From: Paenibacillus taichungensis
Lineage (GTDB): Bacteria > Bacillota > Bacilli > Paenibacillales > Paenibacillaceae
Direction of reading: 5' to 3'
DNA: 64,000 nucleotides
Assembly: GCF_003287275.1 (NCBI RefSeq)
Contig: NZ_QEVW01000003.1
Coordinates: 62,001 to 126,000, forward strand
Positions 53,885-64,000 of this stretch are shown piece after piece. Within the stretch, counting starts at the first letter, position 1, and every line of letters begins with the position of its first letter. The notes beneath the pieces were generated by a model, which saw only the letters and a program-made list of their open reading frames with translations, had not been told where the DNA came from and ran no database searches. Both the position numbers and the translations under genes were made by a program.

Positions 53885-55072
53885 ATGTGGGGTGCTCCAT
53901 TTTCGGCTCAAGCCAAAAAAATGCTGCTATTGGGCAGCGGAGAATTGGGAAAAGAGGTCGTTATTGAGGCCCAGCGACTGGGAGTAGAAACGATCGCTGT
54001 TGATCGTTACGAAAACGCACCTGCCATGCAGGTTGCACATCGGTCTTACTGCATCGACATGTTAAATGCCGAAGCTCTGAAACAATTGATCCGAAAGGAA
54101 CAACCTCATTACATCGTACCTGAGATTGAAGCAATCGCAACTGAAGCATTACTCGAGCTTGAGGAAGAAGGATTTTGTGTCGTTCCTACGGCACGTGCTG
54201 CCCGTTTAACGATGGATCGCGAAGGCATCCGCCGTCTGGCAGCCGAACAATTGAACCTTCCAACAGCGGCCTATCTTTTTGCGGACAACCTGGAGCAACT
54301 TCAGGAAGCTGTTCGTGAATTGGGCACACCATGCGTCATCAAACCACTAATGAGTTCTTCCGGTAAAGGGCAGAGTGTATGCCGTACAGCGGATGACGTA
54401 GAGGATTGCTGGAACATTGCTCTTTCGGGAGCACGTGGCAAATCCGTACGAGTCATTGTGGAAAGCTTCGTGAAGTTTGACAGCGAAATTACGCTGCTCA
54501 CAGTTAGATCTGTCTCAGGGACTGTATTTTGTCCTCCGATCGGTCACATTCAAAAAGATGGGGATTATGTCGAATCGTGGCAACCTCACGCGATGACACC
54601 GGAGCAATGGGAACAAGCTTGTCATATTGCCAAGTCTGTTACGGATGAACTCGGTGGTTATGGACTGTTCGGGGTTGAATTATTCCTGACATCAGATGGA
54701 GTCGTGTTCAGCGAGGTGTCGCCTCGTCCGCATGATACAGGTATGGTTACTATGGTAACGCAAGATAGTTCCGAGTTTGCGCTGCATGTGCGTGCAATTC
54801 TTGGTTTTCCGGTCACAGATGTACATTTACTGACACCGGGAGCTTCAGCAACGCTGAAGGCTAATGATGAAACATCTGACTTTACTGTAGGCGGGATTGA
54901 AGAAGCACTGGCGCTTCCTCGTACTCAGGTTCGTGTATTTGGTAAACCTGAGGCCAAAGTGGGACGCCGAATGGCCGTAGCATTAAGTGCCGGCCAAGAT
55001 GTGGAAGAAGCTCGTAAAACAGCGGTACAAGCCGCTAATATGCTGAAAGTGGAGGTAAATCATGTCCAATAA
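53885..55072 (+). CDS. purT: Formate-dependent phosphoribosylglycinamide formyltransferase
   Basis: PurT makes formyl-GAR from GAR, formate and ATP, an alternative to folate-dependent PurN in purine synthesis. The 395-residue ATP-grasp enzyme starts [23 protein letters not shown], has [15 protein letters not shown], the ATP-grasp stretch [47 protein letters not shown] with metal ligands, and [16 protein letters not shown] at the C terminus. It stands alone, away from a main pur operon, and its end overlaps the following acetyltransferase gene. No purine riboswitch is seen; the 136 bases upstream hold only a short stem TCTTGT / ACAAGA. Confidence 0.95.
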   Translation: MWGAPFSAQAKKMLLLGSGELGKEVVIEAQRLGVETIAVDRYENAPAMQVAHRSYCIDMLNAEALKQLIRKEQPHYIVPEIEAIATEALLELEEEGFCVVPTARAARLTMDREGIRRLAAEQLNLPTAAYLFADNLEQLQEAVRELGTPCVIKPLMSSSGKGQSVCRTADDVEDCWNIALSGARGKSVRVIVESFVKFDSEITLLTVRSVSGTVFCPPIGHIQKDGDYVESWQPHAMTPEQWEQACHIAKSVTDELGGYGLFGVELFLTSDGVVFSEVSPRPHDTGMVTMVTQDSSEFALHVRAILGFPVTDVHLLTPGASATLKANDETSDFTVGGIEEALALPRTQVRVFGKPEAKVGRRMAVALSAGQDVEEARKTAVQAANMLKVEVNHVQ

Positions 55073-55520
55073 TGTTGAGGCCCCTGTACTGATGATCCGA
55101 GAGTGTGAACTGCGAGATGCTGAAGCGGTAACGGGACTGATGCGAGAGGTCAGCTATCCCACAACAGCCAATGTCATGAAAGAGCGCATTGAATGTTTGG
55201 AAAGTAATCCAAACGCATGCATGCTTGTTGCCGAAGTGGATGAACAAATTATTGGTGTGATTGGCTTGCAATGTGTGCAAAGTCATGCCTATCCGGAACC
55301 TGCCGCACAAATTACGTCCTTGATAGTAGGGCAAGAGCATCGTGGGGGCGGAATTGGCCGTCGTCTGATGGCTCGTGCCGAGGATTGGGGCAGACAGCAA
55401 GGTGGGAAACAATTGTTTGTCACCGGAGCGAACCGTGAAGTGACTTCAACAACTTATTCTTTCTACGAGCATATTGGTTTCCAGAAGAGAGGCTATCGTT
55501 TCAGTAAAGTCCTTCTATAG
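55062..55520 (+). CDS. GNAT-family N-acetyltransferase
   Basis: A 152-residue GNAT enzyme. The acetyl-CoA site is in [31 protein letters not shown] (motif A, R/Q-x-x-G-x-G/A), followed by [32 protein letters not shown] (motif B). The ATG at 55062 has GTGGAGGT upstream and overlaps the purT end by 11 bases, so the two are coupled. Its substrate is not known. Confidence 0.88.
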   Translation: MSNNVEAPVLMIRECELRDAEAVTGLMREVSYPTTANVMKERIECLESNPNACMLVAEVDEQIIGVIGLQCVQSHAYPEPAAQITSLIVGQEHRGGGIGRRLMARAEDWGRQQGGKQLFVTGANREVTSTTYSFYEHIGFQKRGYRFSKVLL

Positions 55521-55585
55521 AAAAAGTGTTTTATTATATCGCGATCTTCACGTTTTTGGTGCGGTGAATGATAAAAGAAGATAAG

Positions 55586-55627
55586 TGGCATTCGGCGAGC
55601 ATTTTTAAGTCCGGATGCCATTTTTTT
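55586..55627 (+). terminator. Terminator after the GNAT gene
   Basis: Stem TGGCATTCGG / CCGGATGCCA, one mismatch, 15-base loop, seven T. From here to 55864 I see no gene. Confidence 0.82.
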
Positions 55628-55864
55628 ATGCCGCATTTTAAGGATGATGGTTGTATATTTGGTTGATATACCAGCGATTTAAGAGCAGTTTGTAGGATAA
55701 GGTGCAATGTACTATTAACCGTCTACACCCACTTGAAACAGCTAGTAAAAATGACAAAAAAGTTACTTTTCCATAATTTATGGGTTCACAATCTACTATC
55801 CTCTTGATATACTCCTAGAGTATTAATTACAAAGTTGTCATAACTAATATTCCTAAGGAGATGA

Positions 55865-56662
55865 ATGAATTTGAAGAAGAAATGGATGAAAACCGTGGTA
55901 ACCAGCAGTCTGACAGCCGTACTCGCCGTAGGGGTTATGCTCCCTGCTTCCGCTTCTGCTGCAGATGCATCATATAAAACAACGACTAAAACTACTACGT
56001 ATAAAATTACGAGTGCGGAAAGCTTAAAAGCGTACATTGAGCAATGGCTGAAAGATAATGGTTACACTGTATCCACTGGCGAAGGGCAAACAACAGTAGA
56101 GAAGCCTGCAACACAGCCTGATCAAACAACTAAACCTGCTCAACCGACAACTCCTGCCAAACCGGTAACACCTGCCAAACCAACTCAAGAAGATAAACCG
56201 GCAACTACACCAGCCAAAGATCCTTCAAATAGTGGAACTGGAACTGGAACGACTACAGGCAATACAGGCAACAGTGGTAGCGAGAGCACACAATCGGATT
56301 TTGCAGCTCAAGTTGTAAAACTTGTGAACGCTGAACGTGCCAAAGCAGGCCTGGGCGCATTGGCTTCCGATGCTCTTTTGGACAAAGTGGCTGTAGCCAA
56401 AGTTAAAGACATGAGCAACAACAATTACTTTGATCACCAATCACCGACCTATGGTTCTCCGTTTGACATGATGAAACAATTCGGAGTCACTTACAGCTAT
56501 GCTGGCGAGAATATCGCGAAAGGGCAAAAAACACCTCAAGAGGTTGTTACAGCCTGGATGAATAGCGAAGGCCACCGTGCGAATATCCTAAGCAAAAACT
56601 TCACGAAAATTGGTGTTGGATTCTACAACGGATATTGGGCTCAAGAATTTATCGGTAACTAA
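55865..56662 (+). CDS. Secreted CAP/SCP-domain protein (YkwD-like)
   Basis: A 265-residue exported protein. A signal peptide (cleavage near ASASAAD, about residue 32) is followed by a Thr/Lys-rich stretch and a Pro/Thr/Lys linker with TPAKP repeats (about 80-140). The C-terminal CAP domain (about 143-265) shows VVKLVNAERAKAGLGAL, YFDHQSPTYGSPFDMMKQFG, AGENIAKGQKTPQEVVTAWMNSEGHRANIL with the putative metal-site His/Glu residues, and IGVGFYNGYWAQEF. Bacterial YkwD-type proteins of this kind are common in spore formers; biochemical role is unclear. CTAAGGAG precedes ATG 55865; TTG 55871 is better spaced and may be the real start. Confidence 0.88.
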   Translation: MNLKKKWMKTVVTSSLTAVLAVGVMLPASASAADASYKTTTKTTTYKITSAESLKAYIEQWLKDNGYTVSTGEGQTTVEKPATQPDQTTKPAQPTTPAKPVTPAKPTQEDKPATTPAKDPSNSGTGTGTTTGNTGNSGSESTQSDFAAQVVKLVNAERAKAGLGALASDALLDKVAVAKVKDMSNNNYFDHQSPTYGSPFDMMKQFGVTYSYAGENIAKGQKTPQEVVTAWMNSEGHRANILSKNFTKIGVGFYNGYWAQEFIGN

Positions 56663-56703
56663 TTCATTTTATTGAAGAATATTTTAATTTTAGTTCAAAA
56701 AAA

Positions 56704-56750
56704 GGTTATGTCATCACAGCTCGAAGCTGTGCGTGACATAGCTTTTTTTT
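56704..56750 (+). terminator. Terminator after CAP gene
   Basis: Stem TATGTCATCACAGC / GCTGTGCGTGACATA with a short TCGAA loop, then eight T. Confidence 0.9.
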
Positions 56751-56909
56751 GTAAAAGCATGTTTGAAACTGAATTCTGCTTAATACAGCGGCAAAATTTG
56801 CAAATTAACGACAGAACATTTATGTTATTTAGAAAAAGCGTCATCTTAATGTAAAATCATTTTAAATTTTAAGCACCCAGCCAGGTGTACATGAGCGGAG
56901 ATGTGAAGA

Positions 56910-57776
56910 ATGAAAAAAAGGAATCTTGATTCAGCGCCATGGATCTGGAGAACCATTAGCACAGTATCCATATTGACAACATTGCTGCTGTTATTTGGGT
57001 TTGGATACGCGATTAAAGACGTCATTTTTCCTGAGGGAGATGCCCGATTAGGTACAGGACAGCAGACAACGACACCTGCCAAGGATAGCGGGCAATCAAC
57101 ACCTGTGGTGAAAGATGGCAAAATTCGAATGGCTGTAATCGGTGATTCCCTGGCAAGAGGTACGGGGGATGATGAGGGGCTTGGTTTTGTAAGGCGGGCA
57201 GGTAATTTGCTCAAAGATCAAGGATATGATGTGCAAGTGCTTAACAATATGGGTGTGAATGGTTTGAGAACAGACGCGTTATTGAGCAAGCTAGATGAAC
57301 AAGGCGTACGTTATGTCTTACAACAGTCCAACTTTATTCTGTTGTCGATTGGAGCCAATGATCTGTTCCAGGGTGGACAAGTTCTACAGGGAGAAGACGC
57401 TCCAACGGCAGAGACACTTACTGCGGCATTACCGGAGACGTCGAAGCGTTTGCAGGAGATCTTGAAGAAAGTCAAAGAAATTAACCCTGATGCACAGATT
57501 GCATACATAGGGCTATACAATCCGTTTGGGGATGTAAAAGAACTCAAAGAGCCAGGAAATGCGGTTGTAGCTGCATGGAACGATGCTGCGATGAAGGTTC
57601 TGAACAACGAGGACAAGATGACACTCGTACCTACATTTGATTTGTTTGAAAATCATCTGGGACAATATCTGTCGTCAGATCATTTTCATCCCAATGGAGA
57701 AGGCTACGAGCAAATTGCGGTTCGAATTGCACAAGAATATCAAGCAGAGACTCCAGCAGAAGGGAGCGGTAAATAA
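56910..57776 (+). CDS. Membrane-anchored SGNH/GDSL hydrolase
   Basis: A 288-residue protein with one N-terminal membrane segment (about residues 15-38) and an extracytoplasmic SGNH-hydrolase domain: block I AVIGDSLARG (catalytic Ser), block II NNMGVNGLRTD (Gly), block III LLSIGANDLF (Asn), block V SSDHFHPNGEGY (Asp, His). All four catalytic blocks are intact. These enzymes are lipases or esterases acting on acyl or acetyl groups, sometimes of the cell wall. Its stop directly adjoins the ABC ATPase start (TAAATGG), suggesting an operon with the transporter. Confidence 0.88.
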   Translation: MKKRNLDSAPWIWRTISTVSILTTLLLLFGFGYAIKDVIFPEGDARLGTGQQTTTPAKDSGQSTPVVKDGKIRMAVIGDSLARGTGDDEGLGFVRRAGNLLKDQGYDVQVLNNMGVNGLRTDALLSKLDEQGVRYVLQQSNFILLSIGANDLFQGGQVLQGEDAPTAETLTAALPETSKRLQEILKKVKEINPDAQIAYIGLYNPFGDVKELKEPGNAVVAAWNDAAMKVLNNEDKMTLVPTFDLFENHLGQYLSSDHFHPNGEGYEQIAVRIAQEYQAETPAEGSGK

Positions 57777-58742
57777 ATGGCACAAGAACAGACTGATTCC
57801 GTATTGTCCGTGCAGCATCTGAAGAAAAAAATTGGACGCAAGTGGATCATTAAGGATGTTACTTTTGACGTTAAACCAGGCGAAATTTTCGGTTTTCTGG
57901 GACCCAATGGTGCCGGGAAGACAACAACCATCCGGATGTTAGTCGATCTGATTAAACCCACGGAAGGTAAAATTCAAGTCTGTGGATATGATGTCAACTG
58001 TGATCCTGAACGGGCCCTGAAATATGTGGGTTCCATTGTTGAAAACCCGGAAGTGTACACGTATTTGACCGGATGGGAGAATCTTGAGCATTTTGCACGG
58101 ATGCAGCCAGGGGTGGATAATGACCGTATTCAGGAAGTCGTAGATATTGTACGCCTCGATCAGCGGATTCATGATAAAGTAAGAACCTACTCTCTGGGGA
58201 TGCGTCAACGACTTGGCATTGCACAGGCATTGCTTGGTCGCCCACGGCTGCTGATTCTGGATGAACCAACGAACGGACTTGATCCTAAAGGGATTAAGGA
58301 ACTTCGTGTCTTTATCAAACAGCTTGCTAGCGAGGGCATGGCAGTGTTCGTCAGCAGTCATTTGCTCAGCGAGATCCAGCTTCTTTGTGACAGGGTAGCA
58401 ATTATCAGTGCCGGGCGCGTGCTGGCAGTTGGCGGCGTCGATGAACTGATTGAAGACCATTCCAAATTGGCGATATGGCATGTTACTCCGCTGGAGGAAG
58501 GCAAAAAGATGCTGCTGGATGCAGGTGTTTCCCTGGTGGATCGGCCTGCTGACGTGATGGACGATACCATTGTTGCAGGGCTTGGTCCGAATGCGGTCGT
58601 TGCTGAAATGCATGAAGATCGGATTCCGGCCCTGGTGCAGCAAATGGTGCAAGCCGGAATTCAGGTTGAAGGAGTGCAGCGGATTCAGCCAACGCTGGAA
58701 CAGCTATTCTTAAAAATGACAGAAGGTGAATCCATTGAGTAA
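57777..58742 (+). CDS. ABC transporter ATP-binding protein (ABC-2 type)
   Basis: A 321-residue ATPase. Walker A is LGPNGAGKTTT (about residue 42), signature SLGMRQRLGIAQALLG, Walker B LLILDEPTNGLDP, and switch His in FVSSHLLSEIQ. The C-terminal 100 residues form the accessory region seen in export-type ATPases. GGGAGCGG precedes ATG 57777. It overlaps its permease gene by eight bases. Family members export drugs, lantibiotics or wall components; the substrate is not evident. Confidence 0.9.
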   Translation: MAQEQTDSVLSVQHLKKKIGRKWIIKDVTFDVKPGEIFGFLGPNGAGKTTTIRMLVDLIKPTEGKIQVCGYDVNCDPERALKYVGSIVENPEVYTYLTGWENLEHFARMQPGVDNDRIQEVVDIVRLDQRIHDKVRTYSLGMRQRLGIAQALLGRPRLLILDEPTNGLDPKGIKELRVFIKQLASEGMAVFVSSHLLSEIQLLCDRVAIISAGRVLAVGGVDELIEDHSKLAIWHVTPLEEGKKMLLDAGVSLVDRPADVMDDTIVAGLGPNAVVAEMHEDRIPALVQQMVQAGIQVEGVQRIQPTLEQLFLKMTEGESIE

Positions 58743-59724
58743 CATCATGCCGCTGATCCGAAACGAAACGATCAAGATGGTAAAGAAAAAACGTCTTTAT
58801 ATTATTTTTATCGTACTCGCGGTCCTGGTTCCGATGTTTACGTATGCCCAGATGAAATCTGCGGAAAATAACCGTGACAAGTTTGGGGGCGACTGGCGTC
58901 TTGAACTGCAACAAGCCATTACGGATAATCAGAACTCGCTTGGCAGTGACCGGGTACCTGAAGAATACAAAAAGTACAGGACTGTGTACATCCAGCAAAT
59001 GCAATACTATCTGGAGAATGACATCAATCCGAAGGAGCCTGGCGGTGTAACTTTTACGCGGGAATTCATGAATAACGCCGTTGGCTTGTTTATCCCGCTG
59101 CTCATTATGGCGATTGCTTCGGATCTGGTATCGGGTGAGCGCACCACAGGTACGATTAAAATGCTTCTGACCCGTCCAGTCAAACGTTGGAAAGTGTTAC
59201 TGAGCAAGCTCATCACGTTGATTATGTTCGTGTCGATTATTGTGGTATCGGCGTACGTTATCTGTTATGTCATCTCGGGAGCGGTATTCGGATATAAAGG
59301 TTTCGGCATGCCGATCTTTACCGGTTTCAAAGTTGTGGGTACAGATGTCGATATGTCAGCAGTCCATGCTGTTGACCAGTGGCTGTATATGCTAATGCAG
59401 GCAGGGCTGATCTGGTTCGTCAGTATCATTGTGGCGATGCTTGCCTTCATGGTCTCTGTATTAGTGCGAAGTACAGCAGCAAGTATTGTCATCATGATGG
59501 CAGCACTCATAGCAGGAACTATTCTTACCAGTATGGCTGCATCATGGCAGTCAGCCAAATATTTGTTTATGGTTAACCTCGAACTTCCGAATTATTTGTC
59601 TGGCGGATTGCCACCAATCGAAGGGATGAATTTGGGTTTTTCCCTTATTGTGCTTAGTGTTTGGGGCATTGCTTCACTCTTTGTGTCATTCATTGTCTTT
59701 ACGAAACGGGATATCTTGAATTAA
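58735..59724 (+). CDS. ABC-2 type permease
   Basis: A 329-residue integral membrane protein. One helix lies near the N terminus (YIIFIVLAVLVPMFTYA), then an extracytoplasmic domain of about 80 residues. At least five more helices follow (for example AVGLFIPLLIMAIASDLVSGERTTGTIKMLLTRPVKR, where the cytoplasmic coupling segment shows). TTG 58735 is preferred: AAGGTG lies eight bases upstream; GTG 58726 is the longer alternative. It partners the preceding ATPase. Confidence 0.87.
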   Translation: MSNIMPLIRNETIKMVKKKRLYIIFIVLAVLVPMFTYAQMKSAENNRDKFGGDWRLELQQAITDNQNSLGSDRVPEEYKKYRTVYIQQMQYYLENDINPKEPGGVTFTREFMNNAVGLFIPLLIMAIASDLVSGERTTGTIKMLLTRPVKRWKVLLSKLITLIMFVSIIVVSAYVICYVISGAVFGYKGFGMPIFTGFKVVGTDVDMSAVHAVDQWLYMLMQAGLIWFVSIIVAMLAFMVSVLVRSTAASIVIMMAALIAGTILTSMAASWQSAKYLFMVNLELPNYLSGGLPPIEGMNLGFSLIVLSVWGIASLFVSFIVFTKRDILN

Positions 59725-59801
59725 AATGGACAAGGATAAGAAAACATCTGTTTGCATTTCAGGCATTTTTTTTAGTTGCAAGTTAAGAAGGGGGAGCATG
59801 A

Positions 59802-61781
59802 ATGGTCGAGCAAATCGATATGTCGGCAGGTTCGACAGGCGGAGGACAAGGGTCTTCAGGCTACGACGCGGACGACATTCAAGTACTTGAAGGACTGGTA
59901 GCGGTACGGAAACGGCCGGGGATGTACATCGGCAGCACCAGTACTTCGGGTCTACATCATTTGGTATGGGAAATCGTGGATAACGCTGTCGACGAACATC
60001 TCGCCAAATTCTGCTCCAAAATCGATATCACGCTGCATAAGGACGGTTCTGTTACGGTTCAGGATAACGGAAGGGGAATTCCGACAGGTATACATAAAAC
60101 AGGGATTCCTACTCCCCAGGTCGTGTTTACGATTTTGCACGCAGGCGGAAAGTTCGGTGGATCAGGATATAAAAAATCCGGCGGTTTGCACGGTGTAGGT
60201 GCGTCAGTTACAAACGCATTGTCCGAATGGCTTGAAGTCGAGATTTTCCGTGATGGCAAGATTCATCGTCAACGATTCGAGTATTGGCAAGACAAAAAAG
60301 GCGTTGAGCATGTCGGAGAACCGGTGTCTGGTCTCGAAGTATTGGGCAATACCAATCGAACGGGAACCAAAGTTACGTTTAAACCGGATATTCGGGTGTT
60401 TCAGAACGGCATTCAATTTAATTATGATACACTGGCAGAACGTCTCCAGGAGATTGCTTTTCTGAATTCGGGTCTGAGAATTGTGCTCAAGGACGAACGT
60501 TCAGGGAATCAGGATGAGTACATGTACGAAGGCGGAGCAAGCCAGTTTGTTGCTTTTCTTAACGAAAATAAAGATGTGCTGCATGATGTCATTCACTTCT
60601 ATGCGGAGAAGGATGACATCGAAGTCGAAGTAGCGATTCAGTATAACGCGGGTTATACCGAAACGCTGGCGTCGTTCGTGAACTCGATTCCCACCAGGGG
60701 CGGCGGTACACATGAGACCGGATTCAGGGCAGCTTATACACGTGTGATGAATGACTACGCACGGCGTACCAGCATGATTAAGGAAAAAGATAAAAACCTC
60801 GAAGGTAATGATCTTCGTGAAGGCATGATGGCGGTCATCAGTGTCAAAATGTCGGAAGTTGAATTCGTAGGACAAACGAAGGATCAACTCGGTAGCGCTT
60901 CCGCGCGTAGCGCAGTAGATTCTGTCGTGTCCGAGAATATCCAGCGGTTTTTGGAAGAAAACCCGCAGGTTGCGCAAACGTTGATTCGCAAAGCGGTTCA
61001 GGCCTCCAGAGCGAGAGAAGCTGCACGAAAAGCTCGGGATGAGATGCGGACCGGCAAAAAACGCAGTGAAAGTTCCAACCTGAACGGCAAACTGACTCCA
61101 GCACAATCCAAGGATTTTACCCGAAATGAACTGTTTATCGTCGAAGGGGATTCCGCAGGGGGTTCAGCCAAACAGGGACGTGATTCCAAGATCCAGGCGA
61201 TACTCCCGCTTAAGGGTAAACCGCTCAATCCGGAAAAAGCGAAGTTGGCCGATATCCTCAAAAATGAAGAATATCGTGCCATTACATCGGCCATCGGAGC
61301 AGGTATCGGAACCGAATTTGCAGTTGAAGACAGCAATTATTCCAAAATCATAATTATGACGGATGCCGACACGGATGGCGCACATATACAGGTATTGTTG
61401 CTGACTTTCTTCTACCGCTATATGAAACCGCTCATTGATGCAGGCAAAATATATATCGCTCAGCCGCCATTATATAAACTCACTCGAAAATCAGGAAAAA
61501 TGGCCAGTGTACGTTATGCCTGGACTGATGAAGAGCTGGCGAATTACATGAAAGAATTTGGAAACAATGTGGAGCTTCAACGTTATAAAGGACTTGGCGA
61601 GATGAACCCGGATCAACTGTGGGAGACAACGATGAACCCTGAAACACGCGCTTTGCTCAAAGTAGAAATTGTCGATGCAGCAAAAGCGGAACGTCGTGTA
61701 TCTACACTCATGGGTGATAAGGTTGATCCGCGCAAACGCTGGATTGTAGAGAACGTCGACTTTACAGAGTACGAAGAATAG
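59802..61781 (+). CDS. parE: DNA topoisomerase IV subunit B
   Basis: ParE is the ATPase subunit of topoisomerase IV, which unlinks daughter chromosomes. The 659-residue protein has a GHKL ATPase domain (VWEIVDNAVDE, VQDNGRGIP, GGLHGVGASVTNAL), a transducer domain with the switch lysine in GQTKDQLGS, and a TOPRIM domain (FIVEGDSAGGSAKQGRD, IIIMTDADTDGAHI). Length and the immediate parC partner favour ParE over GyrB. ATG 59802 follows AAGAAGGGGGAG. It lies 12 bases before parC. Confidence 0.95.
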   Translation: MVEQIDMSAGSTGGGQGSSGYDADDIQVLEGLVAVRKRPGMYIGSTSTSGLHHLVWEIVDNAVDEHLAKFCSKIDITLHKDGSVTVQDNGRGIPTGIHKTGIPTPQVVFTILHAGGKFGGSGYKKSGGLHGVGASVTNALSEWLEVEIFRDGKIHRQRFEYWQDKKGVEHVGEPVSGLEVLGNTNRTGTKVTFKPDIRVFQNGIQFNYDTLAERLQEIAFLNSGLRIVLKDERSGNQDEYMYEGGASQFVAFLNENKDVLHDVIHFYAEKDDIEVEVAIQYNAGYTETLASFVNSIPTRGGGTHETGFRAAYTRVMNDYARRTSMIKEKDKNLEGNDLREGMMAVISVKMSEVEFVGQTKDQLGSASARSAVDSVVSENIQRFLEENPQVAQTLIRKAVQASRAREAARKARDEMRTGKKRSESSNLNGKLTPAQSKDFTRNELFIVEGDSAGGSAKQGRDSKIQAILPLKGKPLNPEKAKLADILKNEEYRAITSAIGAGIGTEFAVEDSNYSKIIIMTDADTDGAHIQVLLLTFFYRYMKPLIDAGKIYIAQPPLYKLTRKSGKMASVRYAWTDEELANYMKEFGNNVELQRYKGLGEMNPDQLWETTMNPETRALLKVEIVDAAKAERRVSTLMGDKVDPRKRWIVENVDFTEYEE

Positions 61782-61793
61782 AAGGTGCTTGGA

Positions 61794-64000
61794 ATGAGTC
61801 TATCAGAACAATTTATGCCGGCCTTTCTCGAAGAGGTCGTAGGTGATCGTTTCGGTCGCTACTCCAAATACATTATTCAGGACCGGGCCATTCCCGATGT
61901 ACGGGATGGTTTGAAGCCGGTGCAGCGGCGTATTCTTTACGCAATGTACGATTCAGGTAATACACCGGAGAAACCATATCGGAAGTCCGCAAAAACAGTT
62001 GGAGATGTTATGGGTAATTACCATCCTCACGGGGATTCCTCCATCTATGAGGGGATGGTACGGATGGCACAGCCATGGAAAATGGGGCATATGCTCGTGG
62101 ACGGTCATGGAAACTGGGGGTCACAGGATGATGACCCAGCAGCGGCCATGCGGTATACGGAGGCCCGTTTGTCGCCCATCGCAATGGAGATGCTGCGCGA
62201 TATCGAGAAACGGACTGTTCTGTTTAAGGATAATTTTGATAATACGGCCAAAGAACCGGTTGTATTACCATCACGTTATCCGAACCTGCTGGTCAATGGT
62301 GTAAGTGGGATATCGTCTGGTTTTGCAACGGAGATCCCTCCACATAATTTGCGTGAAACCATTGATGCTTGTATTGCTGTGATGGAGAAGCCGTCGATTG
62401 AGCTGGACGAGATCATGATGTTCATGAAAGGGCCGGATTTTCCGACAGGCGGATTAATCATGGGCGGCGACGGCATTCTGGATGCTTACCGCACAGGCAA
62501 AGGGCGGATCTATCTCCGCTCCAAAACCGATATCGAAAATATGCGCGGTGGCAAACAGCAAATCGTGATTACCGAGATCCCTTATCAGGTCGTAAAATCC
62601 CGTCTGGTTACTGCGATGGAGAACATTCGACTTGAGAAAAAGGTTGAAGGAATTGCCGAAGTACGGGATGAGAGTGGGCGTGAAGGCCTGCGAATCGTGG
62701 TTGAGCTGAAAAAAGAAGCAGATGCACAAGGTATTTTGGCTTATTTGCTGAAGAAAACCGACTTGCAGGTCACTTACAACTTTAACATGGTTGCGATTGT
62801 AAACAAGGCCCCTCAGCAATTGGGATTGAAATCAATCCTCGAGGCTTATATTGCCCATCAGCGTGAAGTTGTGACGTTCCGTACCCGCTTTGAGCTGGAG
62901 AAGGCGGAAGACCGTGCACATGTCCTGGAAGGTCTGGTAAAAGCTCTTAACATCCTTGATGAGGTCATTGCGGCTATTAAAGCTTCGAAGAACCGTCAGG
63001 ATGCTCAAAATAACCTGATGTGGATGTTTGGTTTCTCCGAGCGTCAAGCGGATTCCATTCTGACTTTGCAATTATACCGATTGACCAATCTGGAGATTAC
63101 TTCTCTGGAAAAGGAACTCGGTGAACTGATGAAGAAGATCGCGCAATTACGCTCCATTCTGGATAGTGACCGCAAGCTGATCGGAGTCATCCGCAAAGAG
63201 CTGATGGAGATTCGTGAGAAATACGGAATTGACCGTCGCTCAGCCATTCAGGGCGAAGTGGAAGAACTTAAGGTTAATCTGGAAGTGCTGGTGAACGCGG
63301 AAGATGTATTTGTCACTTTGTCCAAAGAGGGATACATCAAGCGTACAGGCATGCAGTCATTTACACGATCCGGCGGGGAACGTAACGCAAGTGGTGTGAA
63401 GGAAGGCGATTATATCGCTCAGGTCCTTGAAGTTAACACGCTGGAGAATCTGCTTGTATTTACGAAGAAAGGCCAGTATTTCCTGTTACCTGTGCATCAG
63501 GTACCGGAATTCAAGTGGAAAGATCCAGGAACGGCGATCGTCAACGTTATTCCACTGGCAAAAGACGATCGGATCTCAAGCGTGCTTGCTGTTAAATCTT
63601 TCGAAGAACCGGATCACAGTCTGGTCTTTGTCACTCGCAAAGGACAGGTTAAACGTACCGAGTTGAAGGAATACGTCACCAAGCGTTCCGGTGCAGTAGC
63701 CGCATGCAAAGTCGGCAAGGATGATGAGGTATTATCCGTTCATCTAAGTACAGGTGGCAAAGATATCATGCTGATTACCAAAGAAGCCATGGCTATCCGT
63801 TTCCGTGAGGATGAAGTAAATCCGATGGGGCGTGTGTCTGGAGGCGTACGTGGTATTCAGTTAAAAGAAACGGATGAAGTTGTATCTGTTCTGTGGGTGG
63901 AAGGCGATGAAGGCGAGGTTGCTATATTATCTGACTTGGGTTATGGCAAACGCTCTTTACTGCTGGATTATGCTCTGCAGAGCCGTGGTGGCAAGGGACT
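61794..64000 (+). CDS. parC: DNA topoisomerase IV subunit A, 3' partial
   Basis: ParC is the DNA-cleaving subunit of topoisomerase IV. About 735 codons are present and the gene runs off the window. ATG 61794 begins [29 protein letters not shown]; the quinolone-resistance region [20 protein letters not shown] and the catalytic tyrosine (about residue 121, in MRYTEARLS) are visible. The C-terminal beta-pinwheel starts around residue 495 ([15 protein letters not shown] and repeated similar blades). At the quinolone positions it has Ser-Ser-Ile-Tyr-Glu, the usual sensitive-type Ser and Glu. It follows parE directly. Confidence 0.95.
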   Translation, partial: MSLSEQFMPAFLEEVVGDRFGRYSKYIIQDRAIPDVRDGLKPVQRRILYAMYDSGNTPEKPYRKSAKTVGDVMGNYHPHGDSSIYEGMVRMAQPWKMGHMLVDGHGNWGSQDDDPAAAMRYTEARLSPIAMEMLRDIEKRTVLFKDNFDNTAKEPVVLPSRYPNLLVNGVSGISSGFATEIPPHNLRETIDACIAVMEKPSIELDEIMMFMKGPDFPTGGLIMGGDGILDAYRTGKGRIYLRSKTDIENMRGGKQQIVITEIPYQVVKSRLVTAMENIRLEKKVEGIAEVRDESGREGLRIVVELKKEADAQGILAYLLKKTDLQVTYNFNMVAIVNKAPQQLGLKSILEAYIAHQREVVTFRTRFELEKAEDRAHVLEGLVKALNILDEVIAAIKASKNRQDAQNNLMWMFGFSERQADSILTLQLYRLTNLEITSLEKELGELMKKIAQLRSILDSDRKLIGVIRKELMEIREKYGIDRRSAIQGEVEELKVNLEVLVNAEDVFVTLSKEGYIKRTGMQSFTRSGGERNASGVKEGDYIAQVLEVNTLENLLVFTKKGQYFLLPVHQVPEFKWKDPGTAIVNVIPLAKDDRISSVLAVKSFEEPDHSLVFVTRKGQVKRTELKEYVTKRSGAVAACKVGKDDEVLSVHLSTGGKDIMLITKEAMAIRFREDEVNPMGRVSGGVRGIQLKETDEVVSVLWVEGDEGEVAILSDLGYGKRSLLLDYALQSRGGKG

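Noticed and set aside
1..64000. CRISPR arrays, insertion sequences, integrases, prophage genes, tRNA and rRNA genes
   Set aside because: None was seen on reading either strand; all long ORFs are explained by chromosomal genes.

Overview
The window is about 64 kb of a Gram-positive, spore-former-type chromosome of roughly 48-50% GC. I judge it most likely Paenibacillus (by protein style and gene order, not by any search). The first part, birA-panBCD-dinG-(tseB)-asnS-dnaD, follows the backbone order known from Bacillus subtilis. aspB and nth are displaced, and rex, mtaD, an FtsH-like pair, a 3-hydroxybutyryl-CoA dehydrogenase and ackA are present instead. No rRNA, tRNA, insertion sequence, prophage or CRISPR array was seen.

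Layout. 1-16.5 kb: birA (5' truncated by the window), the panBCD operon behind an attenuator-like leader, a TPR protein, dinG, rex-mtaD, tseB, a membrane protein plus short FtsH-type protease, hbd-ackA, asnS-dnaD. 16.7-19.1 kb: an ECF sigma factor (apparently with an ATT start), its anti-sigma factor and a triplicated membrane protein. 19.2-25.5 kb, minus strand: one co-directional run proB-proA-proC-mtnW-mtnX-mtnB behind a proline T-box, so proline synthesis and methionine salvage appear to share a transcript. 25.5-30.7 kb: an MtnE-like aminotransferase and an MtnU-like amidase on either side of a Fur-controlled siderophore-binding lipoprotein and a Btr-like AraC regulator. 31-34.6 kb: a LysR regulator, then a DeoR regulator with nagA. 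34.7-37.1 kb: leuCD behind a Fur-box promoter and a possible leader peptide. 38-44.7 kb: cell-envelope genes (two tandem amidases, a GerMN lipoprotein, an S-layer-homology protein). 44.8-49.8 kb: nth, a small conserved-looking gene and a double dynamin. 50-55.5 kb: a BmrCD-like heterodimeric ABC exporter, purT and a GNAT acetyltransferase. 55.8-59.7 kb: a secreted CAP protein, an SGNH hydrolase and an ABC-2 transporter. 59.8-64 kb: parE and parC (3' truncated).

Most striking signals. (1) The middle of the dynamin gene (about 47.6-48.0 kb) is a very GC-rich island made almost entirely of back-to-back inverted repeats of unrelated sequence, including an 18-bp perfect arm pair and a 28-bp perfect palindrome, all within an open frame. 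(2) The T-box-controlled pro-mtn gene run. (3) A near-consensus Fur box plus a translatable leader ORF ahead of leuC. (4) An FtsH-type protease that lacks the extracytoplasmic domain, overlapped by a gene for a separate single-pass extracytoplasmic protein. (5) An ECF sigma gene with no ATG/GTG/TTG at the expected start. (6) ACTT repeats at helical spacing over the promoter of a DeoR-nagA operon.
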